This document shows, piece by piece, positions 25,255 to 33,038 of a stretch of DNA of 64,000 nucleotides. A program made the position numbers and the translations under genes. This stretch comes from Caproiciproducens sp. NJN-50 (GTDB lineage Bacteria > Bacillota > Clostridia > Oscillospirales > Acutalibacteraceae). The DNA is taken from assembly GCF_004103755.1 (NCBI RefSeq), contig NZ_CP035283.1, positions 310,001 through 374,000 of the forward strand, read 5' to 3'. Within the stretch, counting starts at the first letter, position 1. Every line of letters starts with the position of its first letter. The notes under the pieces are model-generated. The model saw only the letters and a program-made list of their open reading frames with translations. It was not told the origin of the DNA and did no database searches.

Positions 25255-25335
25255 ATGGAGATTCTCTATGCGGCTATCTTCCTTGTCGTAGCGACGGGAT
25301 ACATAATCGTAGTCGCGCAACAGGCAAAAAAATAA
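25255..25335 (+). CDS. 26-residue hydrophobic peptide, candidate type I toxin
   Basis: ATG 25255 follows TGGAGGTGATTGC, an exceptionally good ribosome site. The product is MEILYAAIFLVVATGYIIVV then AQQAKK: one membrane helix with a basic C-terminus. A strong promoter, a long structured leader and two hairpins just downstream make the package look like the small membrane toxins of type I toxin-antitoxin systems (TxpA, BsrG, Fst types). It sits beside the att site, a usual place for such genes in prophages. An antisense RNA has not been shown; alternatively it is a harmless small membrane protein. Confidence 0.55.
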   Translation: MEILYAAIFLVVATGYIIVVAQQAKK

Positions 25336-25365
25336 CCGCCCCCGGTTCAAAGGTTAGCGGTTATT
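25331..25365. terminator. Hairpin at the toxin stop codon
   Basis: AATAACCGC (25331-25339, including the stop) pairs perfectly with GCGGTTATT (25357-25365). It is preceded by an A-run and could terminate leftward transcripts or act in antisense pairing. Confidence 0.6.
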
Positions 25366-25375
25366 ATCGCGCTTT

Positions 25376-25408
25376 GGGCTGTCTACTTCGGTAGATGGCC
25401 CTTTGCTT
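25376..25408 (+). terminator. Second hairpin after the peptide gene
   Basis: GGGC-x-x-TCTAC and GTAGA-x-x-GCCC close around a TTCG tetraloop (25376-25401), followed by TTTGCTTT. A plausible rho-independent terminator for the peptide transcript. Confidence 0.65.
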
Positions 25409-25641
25409 TATCTTCATTGTATGCGTGGCATTCCGATTTGTCAAGAAAATTTTATGTGTCTGTTTCGCATCTATCAGGGAAGTTGCGGAGGATATAGGAG
25501 GGGCAAACTCAGTGATTTATAACCCGATTTTGTACGACACTTGTACGACATAAAAAGCTATTTATTTCTTACGGATTCTTATGTACTATTTTAAGAATGG
25601 CTATCCAATGCGGAATTTTGAAGAAATTTATAGAAATATTC

Positions 25642-25709
25642 AACGCGACTTAAAGATTTAGGTTCTTGTGGATTATTCCATGCAGGTTCAAGTCCTGTCA
25701 CCCGCACCA
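25642..25709 (+). other. tRNA-Leu(TAG) 3' remnant, probable attachment site
   Basis: The stretch carries the end of the D-arm (ACGCG), an anticodon loop TTTAGGT with TAG, and a class II variable arm (TGG-loop-CCA). It then has the T-arm GCAGG-TTCAAGT-CCTGT and the acceptor strand CACCCGC-A-CCA ending at 25709. The matching 5' acceptor strand (GCGGGTG) is missing upstream, so this is not an intact tRNA. It marks where the prophage, or a neighbouring element, integrated into a tRNA 3' end. A degenerate copy is at 54855-54886. Confidence 0.75.
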
Positions 25710-25710
25710 T

Positions 25711-25761
25711 GCCGAGTGTTCTTATAGTATTTGAAAGTGCTGTAAGAACACTCGGCTTTTT
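25711..25761 (+). terminator. 14-bp hairpin terminator next to the att site
   Basis: GCCGAGTGTTCTTA (25711-25724) pairs perfectly with TAAGAACACTCGGC (25743-25756), followed by TTTTTA. It may be the native tRNA terminator. A clearly related hairpin sits at 45353-45397 next to another recombinase gene, so it may instead belong to the element end. Confidence 0.8.
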
Positions 25762-25767
25762 ATATGC

Positions 25768-27360
25768 TTATCCTGCCATTTGCGCTTGGGAGTAGCTTAC
25801 GGCTACTCCTTTTCTTGTCTGTATCAGAACATCCGGTTCCTGTAGAGATGAAACATCCGGTATTTCAATGGAGCCGATACAATTATAATGAATAGTCAGC
25901 TTCTGGACGTATACGCCGTTTACCTTCTCAGCCTGATGGACTTCAATGTGATCGATCAGTTCGTTCAGCATACGCGGTGTGAGCTTTCTGGCTCTGGTAT
26001 ATTTACGCACAGTGGCAATGAACATATCCGTGCCCACAGATTGACGGCTTTCTTTATCAAGCTCGGCCCTCAGCGTTTTTATCCGCCCTGCTAATCCGCT
26101 CTGCTCATCTTCATACTGCTTGGTCATTTTTGAAAACCGCTCGTCGGAAATTTTCCCGGCCACATTGTCCTCATACATTCGATCAAACAGTCGGTCAATC
26201 TCTTTATCGCGGGCCAACAGAGCATTGTATCCTTTTTGCTTTTTCTGCCGCTCAAGTTCCACCGTTTGCTGAGAATGTCCCATAACCGCTTTGACAAATT
26301 CATCTTCATACTTGCTCGCAAATTTTGTGAGCCTGTGGATTTCTCCCAGTACGACCTGTTCCAGAAAGTCGACACGGATATAATGGGTAGAAGCACAAGT
26401 ACCCCGATTACCTTTGTAATTGGAACAGTTGAAATACTTGATGTCCGGGTTGCCCTGATTGAAGTGGTAATGCAGATTGTGACCGCAGTCGGCACAGACA
26501 AGCAAGCCGGAAAACATATTGGTTTCTCCCTCATTGGTTTTCCGCTTACGGATTTTGCCGCGCTTCTGCTGTACTTTTTCCCATGAAGCGCGGTCAATGA
26601 CCGGATCATGCACATCCTTAAAGATAACCCAATTGTCACGGTCGTTCTCAATTCGCTTCTTATTCTTGTAGGATTTGCTGTACGTCTTGAAATTGAGAAC
26701 GTCCCCGCAATACTCCTGTAAGGAAAGAATCTTCGTGATAGTTGAACTGTTCCATTTCGTGGGCGGTGCGTCTTTATGCTTGCCAGGGCGGTTGACACCT
26801 CGTGTTTGCCAATAAGATATTGGAGTCAGGATGCTATCCGTCGCATCCATCGAATCATCCGGTGCAGCGGCCTCCGGTTTTCGGTCTGCCGGATTGGATT
26901 GATACGTATTTGCTCTATCCGTATTTGATTTTTTAGGGATATTAGTTCCCTTAGTATTTAATTGCGCGGGATTTTCCGTATCCGGTTTTTCCATATCCGG
27001 GGTATCCAGATACGGCTTTTCCGTATCTGGTGAATCCGTATCTGGGAAAGGCGTACCCGGCGGCTTGCGCGGCTGCTCATAGATGGTATATTCGGTATCC
27101 GTGATGCGCCCGTCTTTGCCGCGAAGCTGTTGGCGCTCCATATAGCCTGCGTTTTCCAGCTCCTTGAGTGCTTTTCCGATGGCGTCCACACCTTCCCGGC
27201 AGATGGAGGCAAGGCCCCGCGTGGTGTAATCCCAATCGTCCGGAAGGGAGAGCATCATGGACAGCAGCCCTTTCGCTTTCAGGGACAAGGCCCTGTTCTT
27301 CAGGTGATGGTTGCTCATAACCGTGTAGTCCCGCGTCCGCTCCACACGAAAAACCGCCAT
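25768..27360 (-). CDS. RepA N-terminal / serine recombinase C-terminal chimera
   Basis: 530 residues in one frame. Residues 1-95 (MAVFRVERTRDYTVMSNHHL, LSLKAKGLLSMMLSLPDDW) are the winged-helix domain of ICE replication initiator A. A Pro/Asp/Thr linker follows, ending in DDSMDATDS. From residue about 177 (ILTPISYWQTRGVNR) the protein is the C-terminal two-thirds of a TnpX-type serine recombinase: recombinase domain, zinc ribbon CADCG...C and long coiled coil. The resolvase domain with the catalytic Ser is absent, so recombination is not expected. It was probably made by a deletion joining repA to tnpX. Homologous to residues from about 240 on of the gene at 45402-47111. Confidence 0.8.
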   Translation of the reverse strand: MAVFRVERTRDYTVMSNHHLKNRALSLKAKGLLSMMLSLPDDWDYTTRGLASICREGVDAIGKALKELENAGYMERQQLRGKDGRITDTEYTIYEQPRKPPGTPFPDTDSPDTEKPYLDTPDMEKPDTENPAQLNTKGTNIPKKSNTDRANTYQSNPADRKPEAAAPDDSMDATDSILTPISYWQTRGVNRPGKHKDAPPTKWNSSTITKILSLQEYCGDVLNFKTYSKSYKNKKRIENDRDNWVIFKDVHDPVIDRASWEKVQQKRGKIRKRKTNEGETNMFSGLLVCADCGHNLHYHFNQGNPDIKYFNCSNYKGNRGTCASTHYIRVDFLEQVVLGEIHRLTKFASKYEDEFVKAVMGHSQQTVELERQKKQKGYNALLARDKEIDRLFDRMYEDNVAGKISDERFSKMTKQYEDEQSGLAGRIKTLRAELDKESRQSVGTDMFIATVRKYTRARKLTPRMLNELIDHIEVHQAEKVNGVYVQKLTIHYNCIGSIEIPDVSSLQEPDVLIQTRKGVAVSYSQAQMAG

Positions 27361-27389
27361 TTTGTATCACTCCCTTCCATGTGACCGGC

Positions 27390-29252
27390 TTAATCGGTAA
27401 TCGTGAAGTTTAATATCAGTTCATGGGAAACGGTTCGCGTATTCACCCAGGCTAAACCGAATTTAGCGGTAAGCGCCAGATTCCCCAACGCTCCGTTCGC
27501 GCCGAGCGTTCCCAACGGGACTTCCGACGCGAGATCACCCGTATAAACAGGCGTTTCCCGGTCAACCGCCGTCCAGCCCGAACCGGATGTTTTGCTGATT
27601 CCCACGCCGAGCGCGATTCCGCTTCCGGTCTGCGCCGCGGTCAGGCTGTTCCAGTCCAAATAGGACGTGGGGGCGGCGTCACCGATGCCGGATGTCGCTT
27701 TCAGGTCCGCGACGGAAACCCGGACGGGGAAAGTGGAATGGTTGGTAATCGGAATATCTGGCGCGGTGAACGGCGTGTTGCTGTTTGGGTCGATTGAATA
27801 GCCGATACTGACCGGATGTGTGACAGATACCAGCTCGTCCACAGGATAATGAGCAACGGATAAAATATTCTCGGCCTTGTCTACGGCGGCAATATGAATG
27901 TAAAAGCTGCCTCCGGATGGACGGGAAAAAGTATAGCTGTTTGATGTCGTTGTAATGCTCCCGTCCGGGACGGTATCGGGACTGTTGTCCACTACGATAG
28001 AATAGTCTTTCATCCCTGTTTTCAAAGAAGCGGAAACAACCGGGGAATCGTATTTCACGCCGTCGTTCTGCCCTGTGGCCTCCACATAGTATTGATAGCC
28101 GGTCGCGTTGTCCTGAGAAGAATAATTGACGGTGTACTGTGTCCGTTCGGAATTGTGCGTAACGCCAGAAATGGTCGGTTCATCCGGCGCGTCCAAATCC
28201 TGACCTTTATGATCGTTCCAGCTTGTGTCGGTCGTAATCTGAGCGAGGTAAAACAGGGTGTCGGCCGTAACGCGCTGTTCGTCAGACGTAGCTTCACCGT
28301 TGGAATGGCCAGCCTGAATCATGGCACAGTTCGACCAGCTTGTCAGATAAAAGGTGTTGGTGCCCTGCCCGCCGGAGCCGGTGGCCTCCGCGCTATTTTG
28401 GTAAGTGTAGGGCTGCTGATACGTCATCCAAACATCCCCGAAAGCAAGTTGATTGGAATGGGACATCGGGACGTTCAGGACCGTACCGACGTCCCCGATT
28501 TTCCACGGGTAATTGGTGAGCAGGCCCTTTTTGGCAACTTTGATCTGTGTGCCGCCGAGTACCGTGTATTTTGGGATGGTCTGAATATTGCAGTAGTGAG
28601 CAAGCTTGTAGAAATTCGGCATTGAAATTCGGTCGTTGCTCACCATTGTGTCATGCCCGAACAGGACGCCTCGACCGGTTTTGATAAAGGCATCAGTTTT
28701 ACTCTCCGCAGTAACAGATAAATCCTGACTGCCGTTGGAATCCCACGCTCCGAAATACAGCACGTCGTATTTGTAGCTGCCGTCCGCGTTTTTCAGATAA
28801 GCGTCCGGGCTGGCGTTGAAATCCGAGATCGAAACAGCGTCCACGGAAATGAGGCCCTTGCCGTAGCCTTTGGAATCGTACTCGTTCGGCGTTTCCATCC
28901 ACATTTTGAGGGATGCCGACTTCGGCAGGGTGTAGCTTTTGCCCTGCCACGTTGTAAAGGAAACGGTCGGCGTGACAACAGGATAGATGTTCAGAACCTT
29001 CGCGCGATCTTTTGCGGGAATGCTCTGAAAGGTTGATTCATGCGCGGATTTGGAATAGAGCATATAGCTGTATGGCTGGCTTTTGTCGCTGTTTGTCCAG
29101 TTCAGCGCCACATAGTTCCCGGGCGGGTTCGGCGTCGCGGTCAGCGACAGAACCGATGCGGCGGAGGCCGCGAATGCGGGTGAAGCGCCGGACAGCAGAA
29201 TCCCGGCAGTAAGCAGAGGGACGAGAAAAAGCCGCCTGAATGATTGCTTCAA
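27390..29252 (-). CDS. Secreted surface protein with DUF5057-like domain, 620 aa
   Basis: Start TTG at 29252, chosen because AAAGGAGGG lies seven bases upstream and a signal peptide follows (RRLFLVPLLTAGILLSGAS, cut near AFA-A). The region around residues 80-350 includes ASLKMWMETPNEYDSKGYGKG and YDVLYFGAWDSNGSQDL, then GRGVLFGHDTM, which resembles DUF5057. A Fibronectin-like stretch follows, and the last about 150 residues repeat the domain of the neighbouring 196-aa protein (HPVSIGYSIDP, FTAPDIPITN). No sorting signal is seen. It probably acts outside the cell, perhaps in ICE mating contact; that is inference. Confidence 0.7.
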   Translation of the reverse strand: MKQSFRRLFLVPLLTAGILLSGASPAFAASAASVLSLTATPNPPGNYVALNWTNSDKSQPYSYMLYSKSAHESTFQSIPAKDRAKVLNIYPVVTPTVSFTTWQGKSYTLPKSASLKMWMETPNEYDSKGYGKGLISVDAVSISDFNASPDAYLKNADGSYKYDVLYFGAWDSNGSQDLSVTAESKTDAFIKTGRGVLFGHDTMVSNDRISMPNFYKLAHYCNIQTIPKYTVLGGTQIKVAKKGLLTNYPWKIGDVGTVLNVPMSHSNQLAFGDVWMTYQQPYTYQNSAEATGSGGQGTNTFYLTSWSNCAMIQAGHSNGEATSDEQRVTADTLFYLAQITTDTSWNDHKGQDLDAPDEPTISGVTHNSERTQYTVNYSSQDNATGYQYYVEATGQNDGVKYDSPVVSASLKTGMKDYSIVVDNSPDTVPDGSITTTSNSYTFSRPSGGSFYIHIAAVDKAENILSVAHYPVDELVSVTHPVSIGYSIDPNSNTPFTAPDIPITNHSTFPVRVSVADLKATSGIGDAAPTSYLDWNSLTAAQTGSGIALGVGISKTSGSGWTAVDRETPVYTGDLASEVPLGTLGANGALGNLALTAKFGLAWVNTRTVSHELILNFTITD

Positions 29253-29320
29253 ATAGAAACCCTCCTTTCGGCGTGGAAGGTTGGCCGGGAAAATCCCGGC
29301 CAATTCCCGCGCTTCTGTTC

Positions 29321-29911
29321 TTATGTGAGCTGGAACTGGAAAACAAGCTGATGGTTTGCCGTGTACGCCCCGTCGAACGCAAGACCGTAGTCCGCCGTCA
29401 GGGACAGCGCGCCGGAAGTGTTCGGATTCAGCGTTCCGACCTGTAATGGCGAATCGCTCACCGCCCAATGGGTGGATGTGCTGTACCCGCTGTTCCAGCC
29501 GGAATTGCCTTTTGCCGCAATGCCGAGCGCGATGTACTTTTTGGAATCCGCGAGGTTGAGCGAACGCCACGCTTTTGCGGACGGATCGACGTCGGTGAAG
29601 GTAAGAGAGCCACCCGAAGCGGCTTTCAGGGATTCCACCGTGGCAATCACAGCGACTTTGGTGTTGTTGGTCACTTTGATGTCAGGCGCGGTAAAGGTTT
29701 CGGCGTCCGGGCTGATGGCGTAGGCCACGTTGATCGGGTGTGTGACAGAAATAGTCAGCGGCGAGATGGAGCCGTTGATCGTCACATTCCCCGTAATGTT
29801 GCCTGTGCCGGTGTCGGTTTTGTCGGCGGCGAACGCCGGGACTGCCGCCGTCACGCCGAGCACGGCAAAGGTGATGATACCTGCGAGGACCTTTCTGAGT
29901 TTGCTTTTCAT
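29321..29911 (-). CDS. Secreted protein sharing the C-terminal domain of its neighbour, 196 aa
   Basis: A clear signal peptide (MKSKLRKVLAGIITFAVLGV, cleavage after AFA) leads into a Thr/Asn-rich start and one beta-domain: ISVTHPINVAYAISPDAE, TFTAPDIKVTNNT, then YGLAFDGAYTANHQLVFQFQL. The same domain ends the 620-aa protein downstream. Good AGGAGG-type site before the ATG. It could be a fibre or pilin-like subunit with the larger protein as tip or partner. No sorting motif. Cotranscribed with the ParAB-side genes of the element. Confidence 0.7.
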   Translation of the reverse strand: MKSKLRKVLAGIITFAVLGVTAAVPAFAADKTDTGTGNITGNVTINGSISPLTISVTHPINVAYAISPDAETFTAPDIKVTNNTKVAVIATVESLKAASGGSLTFTDVDPSAKAWRSLNLADSKKYIALGIAAKGNSGWNSGYSTSTHWAVSDSPLQVGTLNPNTSGALSLTADYGLAFDGAYTANHQLVFQFQLT

Positions 29912-29959
29912 TGAGAAGCCTCCTTATGAACTTTTATATCAACCGGACTATCCGGCTGA

Positions 29960-30547
29960 TTACGAAACGGAAAGACGGATTTTGTAGTAGGCCATTCCGA
30001 GGTAAGCCTTGGTATCCTTGTTGTAATACCGGATGGTCGCCGTCACACTGTGATTCCCGGATGAAACCTGACGGGACAGGGTAAGCCCGTCGATGTGCTG
30101 CCCCGGATAGATCGGCGCGGATTTCGCCACGGTTTCGCCGTTCAACACGATTTCACACTGCATAATGACGGTATTGGAAGACGGATTCTCCACTTCCCAT
30201 GTACCGGAAGTCCCTTTCGACCCGTTGAGGAAGGACGCCTGTGCGCTCACCTTGTCGGTGACGGTGACTTCCTGTTTTTGAAGTCGGGACAGGATTTCCT
30301 GCCGCGACGGGGTGCTGCTACTCCCCGGCTCCGCGCTTCCGGCATCGTCCAGAGACGGAGCGGACGACGAGGGAACGGAACTGGAAGGCGGCGGGTTCGG
30401 ACAGGGGTGCTGATTTCCGCAGCTTCGCAGCAGGAGAAGTAATAGAAGCAGCAACAGCAATAGAAGCGCAAGAATGTACGGCCATTTGCGTTTTCGCTTT
30501 TCATCCTCCTTTTTACCTTTGCTTTCGTTGATTTTTTCAGTTGTCAT
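29960..30547 (-). CDS. Membrane-anchored protein with poly-Leu helix and C-terminal beta domain, 195 aa
   Basis: Start at 30547, seven bases after GGAGG. The N-terminus is highly charged (KINESKGKKEDEKRKRKW), then one membrane helix made almost only of leucines, then a Pro/Ser linker (NPPPSSSVPSSSAP) and a C-terminal beta-sandwich (VSAQASFLNGSKG to YYKIRLSVS). It should be tethered in the membrane facing out. With the two secreted proteins it forms a three-gene surface set carried by the element. Confidence 0.65.
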   Translation of the reverse strand: MTTEKINESKGKKEDEKRKRKWPYILALLLLLLLLLLLLLRSCGNQHPCPNPPPSSSVPSSSAPSLDDAGSAEPGSSSTPSRQEILSRLQKQEVTVTDKVSAQASFLNGSKGTSGTWEVENPSSNTVIMQCEIVLNGETVAKSAPIYPGQHIDGLTLSRQVSSGNHSVTATIRYYNKDTKAYLGMAYYKIRLSVS

Positions 30548-30574
30548 GCGGTTTCCTCCATTCATTCAGACATG

Positions 30575-30600
30575 AAAAAAGGCGTCCCTTTCGGAACGCC
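30575..30600 (-). terminator. Terminator after parB (minus strand)
   Basis: Read leftward, GGCGTTCC-GAAA-GGGACGCC is followed by TTTTTT. It separates parAB from the surface-protein genes; a near copy lies upstream of parA. Confidence 0.8.
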
Positions 30601-30614
30601 TGAAACGACGGTTA

Positions 30615-31550
30615 TTATCTTTCCTGATCTCGCTGCCGCTTTTTCTGCCATCCGTCCAGCAGCCGGATAATGACCTGTTCCATCTGCTGCGGGGTATACG
30701 ACTTGGGGAAATATTTTTGGAGCTTATCCGCTTTGATGGTCAGATCGTTTTTCTCCGGCTTCTTTTCCTCCGACATGATCGCCAGCATACTGTCTTCGTT
30801 CAAGTGGCCCTCCGCGCTGAACTTTTTCAGCCGCTGGGCCTGCGAGAGCGAGGGGGTGGCCTGTTCGCTTTCGATGGTGTCGAGCAAAAGCGTCTGTTCC
30901 TCCGGTTTGAGATACGACAGCTCCACGGCGGGGGTCATGGCAATTTTCTTGTCGTCCACCATCTGCTGAAGCTGCGGCGTCAGCTCGTTCAGCCGGATAA
31001 AACGCTGCACCTGCCTGCCGCTTTCACCGGCTTCTCTCCCCACAAGTTCAGCACTTTCTAAAGTTTCCAACTTCCCGACAACTTGTCGGGAAGTTAAATC
31101 CGTCCTCGCACCTTGCCGTTTTATGGCCTCTAACTTCATTTTATACGCTTTAGCCCGTTCGCTCGGCAGGATGTTTTCACGCTGAATATTGCTGTCAACC
31201 ATAATAATGGTCGCGGCGTCATCATCCAGAGTGCGGACAATGACCGGCATGGTGGGAAGCCCCGCCAGCTCACAGGCGTGTTTGCGCCGGTGGCCGGAAA
31301 TAAGCTCATAGCCGCCGTCCGCGCGGGGACGGACAATGGCGGGAACCAACACACCGTATTCCTTAATACTCTCCACGGTTTCTTTCATGGAATCATCGTC
31401 CCGCACCTGAAACGGGTGGTCGGGAAACGGGTACAGTTCCGAAAGCGGCATATCCGTGACCTTTTCGCGTTTGGCGTCCTCACGGGTTTCCTCCGTGGAG
31501 AAAATATCATCGTAGCTGTTCAGACTTATGTTTTTGGCGCTGCTTTTCAA
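30615..31550 (-). CDS. parB: ParB/Spo0J-family partition protein
   Basis: 311 residues from TTG 31550, with AAGGAGGTG seven bases upstream inside the end of parA. It shows PLSELYPFPDHPFQVRDD, the GVLVPAIVRPR box, ELISGHRRKHACELAG with the ParB CTPase motif, then a helix-turn-helix region (ELTPQLQQMVDDKKIAMTPAVEL). It binds parS-like sites and loads partition complexes. In ICEs it helps maintain the excised circle. It overlaps parA. Confidence 0.92.
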   Translation of the reverse strand: MKSSAKNISLNSYDDIFSTEETREDAKREKVTDMPLSELYPFPDHPFQVRDDDSMKETVESIKEYGVLVPAIVRPRADGGYELISGHRRKHACELAGLPTMPVIVRTLDDDAATIIMVDSNIQRENILPSERAKAYKMKLEAIKRQGARTDLTSRQVVGKLETLESAELVGREAGESGRQVQRFIRLNELTPQLQQMVDDKKIAMTPAVELSYLKPEEQTLLLDTIESEQATPSLSQAQRLKKFSAEGHLNEDSMLAIMSEEKKPEKNDLTIKADKLQKYFPKSYTPQQMEQVIIRLLDGWQKKRQRDQER

Positions 31551-32325
31551 TCTTCAACACCTCCTTTGTCAGCTCCCGATACGCCTCGGCAACCTTACCC
31601 TTTGGGTCGTGGGCGAAAATACTCCTGCCCTCCGCGCTGATCTCAGCGGCGCGGACTGAATGTGGAATCTCCACGTCGAATACTTTCAGCTTTGAGCCGT
31701 AGGTGTCCCGCAGCAGGGCGCTGATTTCTTTGGCATAGTTGGTACGGCTGTCTACCATCGTCAGCAGAATACCATCGATTTTGAGCTTCGGATTGATCTG
31801 CCGCCGCACCTTGTTGATTGTCTGCAAAAGCTGTTCGAGGCCCTTGGCCGGAAGGTACTGCGCTTGAACGGGAATGAGCACGCTGTCGGCTGCGGCCAGA
31901 GCGTTAACGGTCAGCATTCCCAGTGAGGGCATACAGTCCAAAAGCACATAGTCGTATTGCCGTTTTACGCCGTCCAGATACTGCTTCAGGATTTTTTCAC
32001 GGCTCATGGCATTGACGAGCGATACCTCCATACCGGAAAGCTCGATATTGGCGGGCATGAGATCAATGCCCTCGTCGTGATGAAGAAGGCCCTCTTTGGG
32101 GTCAATGGCTTCTTCGGTGAGAACCTTGCCCATTACCGTTGCCAGCGTCACGGATAGTTGATCAGGCTGGGGATTACCCAAACTGATTGTCAGAGAGCCC
32201 TGTGGGTCGCTGTCCACCAGCAGCACCTTTTTTCCTTCCTGCGCCAGCCCGATGCCAAGATTGGCGCAGGTCGTGGTCTTACCGACACCGCCCTTTTGAT
32301 TGGTGACGGCAATTACATTGGTCAT
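31507..32325 (-). CDS. parA: ParA/Soj-family partition ATPase
   Basis: 272 residues from 32325, eight bases after GGAGGTGAAA. MTNVIAVTNQKGGVGKTTTC carries the deviant Walker A (KGGVGKTT) and YDYVLLDCMPSLGMLTVNAL the Walker B. QAQYLPAKGLEQLLQTI and VDSRTNYAKEI are typical ParA. It is a dynamic ATPase that moves ParB-bound DNA. First gene of the leftward ICE block; a terminator-like hairpin lies just upstream. Confidence 0.94.
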   Translation of the reverse strand: MTNVIAVTNQKGGVGKTTTCANLGIGLAQEGKKVLLVDSDPQGSLTISLGNPQPDQLSVTLATVMGKVLTEEAIDPKEGLLHHDEGIDLMPANIELSGMEVSLVNAMSREKILKQYLDGVKRQYDYVLLDCMPSLGMLTVNALAAADSVLIPVQAQYLPAKGLEQLLQTINKVRRQINPKLKIDGILLTMVDSRTNYAKEISALLRDTYGSKLKVFDVEIPHSVRAAEISAEGRSIFAHDPKGKVAEAYRELTKEVLKIEKQRQKHKSEQLR

Positions 32326-32346
32326 GTGACTTTTCACCTCCTGAAA

Positions 32347-32378
32347 CAAAAAAGGACGTTCCCTTTCACGGAACGCCC
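32347..32378 (-). terminator. Hairpin terminator upstream of parA (minus strand)
   Basis: Read leftward, GGGCGTTCC-GTGAAA-GGAACGTCC-type arms (32354-32378) are followed by TTTTTTG. It nearly copies the terminator after parB and would insulate parA from upstream transcription or act as an attenuator. Confidence 0.65.
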
Positions 32379-32521
32379 TTAAAATATGATGAAGTTATTC
32401 AATTTTTAGGAGTAAATACTGCTTCTTAATTGCCCGTAAGCCCTTGATATTACTGACTTTTTTGAATAAATGCCGTAAGAATACTCGCACCAAATCATTA
32501 CTCAAAAAGTGATACAATGAT

Positions 32522-32554
32522 AGCCACCTTGAAAAAGGTGGCTTTGTTGTTTTT
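32522..32554 (+). terminator. Rightward terminator
   Basis: AGCCACCTT (32522-32530) pairs with AAGGTGGCT (32535-32543), followed by TTGTTGTTTTT. Confidence 0.75.
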
Positions 32555-32663
32555 ATGGCTATTTCACTGGACTTTCTGGGTCTTTGACCCTGAAAAGGTG
32601 CTCGCTCCTGCGGCATAAGCCTTGATTTTCCACTGTTGACTGCAATCGTTATCACTGATTTTT

Positions 32664-32691
32664 GCACACCTTTGTTGGGGTGTGCATTTTT
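32664..32691 (+). terminator. Rightward terminator
   Basis: GCACACC (32664-32670) pairs with GGTGTGC (32679-32685), followed by ATTTTTG. Confidence 0.7.
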
Positions 32692-32762
32692 GTTATGGGG
32701 GTGCGCAAAGTCCTTTTTATGGTACCGGTCAGGTAATATAATTAGAAAGTGGAAACATGCTC

Positions 32763-32791
32763 TTGCAATTGTTCGACATGTAGAATATACT
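32763..32791 (+). promoter_or_regulatory. Promoter of the type III restriction operon
   Basis: TTGCAA (32763-32768), 17-base spacer, TATACT (32786-32791). It stands about 30 bases before the first gene's ATG. Confidence 0.7.
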
Positions 32792-32822
32792 AAACTCTAT
32801 ACTGGTACAAGGTGGTAAAACA

Positions 32823-33005
32823 ATGGAATATATTACAGCACAAGAAGCTGCTGATAAGTGGAGCATTACAAGGCGGCGTGTCCAGATTTTATGTGTTAAC
32901 GGACGAATCGAAGGTGCTATAAAAATGGCAAATTTATGGCTGATACCTAAAGATGCAGAAAAACCCGCCGATGGCAGATTGCTGAGATATAAAGACCGTG
33001 GATAG
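32823..33005 (+). CDS. MerR-like helix-turn-helix protein before the R-M genes
   Basis: 60 residues, AGGTGG seven bases before ATG 32823. MEYITAQEAADKWSITRRRVQILC and IEGAIKMANLWLIPKDAEKP are the small excisionase/MerR-like HTH fold commonly found before Firmicutes type III modification genes. It likely controls the operon, for instance delaying restriction on entry into a new host. It is the first gene after the promoter. Confidence 0.8.
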   Translation: MEYITAQEAADKWSITRRRVQILCVNGRIEGAIKMANLWLIPKDAEKPADGRLLRYKDRG

Positions 33006-33038
33006 TTTAAAGATTAAATGAAATGTGGAGGAAATGAT

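Larger units (their letters stand above)
32379..32762. other. Gap without a convincing gene
   Basis: About 380 bases between parA and the restriction block. It holds two rightward terminators (listed) and no protein-like frame. The leftward 90-codon frame at 32395-32667 reads as low-quality basic sequence across a hairpin. It is probably the seam where the type III system's element joined the ICE. Confidence 0.5.

Noticed and set aside
27390..29570. Extending the 620-aa surface protein upstream to 29570
   Set aside because: The extra 106 residues would overlap the neighbour's 3' end, and there is a signal peptide with a strong ribosome site at TTG 29252.
30414..30480. CAG/AGC-rich tract as a simple repeat
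   Set aside because: It encodes the leucine-only membrane helix of the 195-aa protein on the minus strand, so coding explains it.
32395..32667. Leftward 90-codon frame upstream of parA
   Set aside because: It runs through two hairpin terminators and has no ribosome site; the sequence is basic and low-quality. More likely intergenic.
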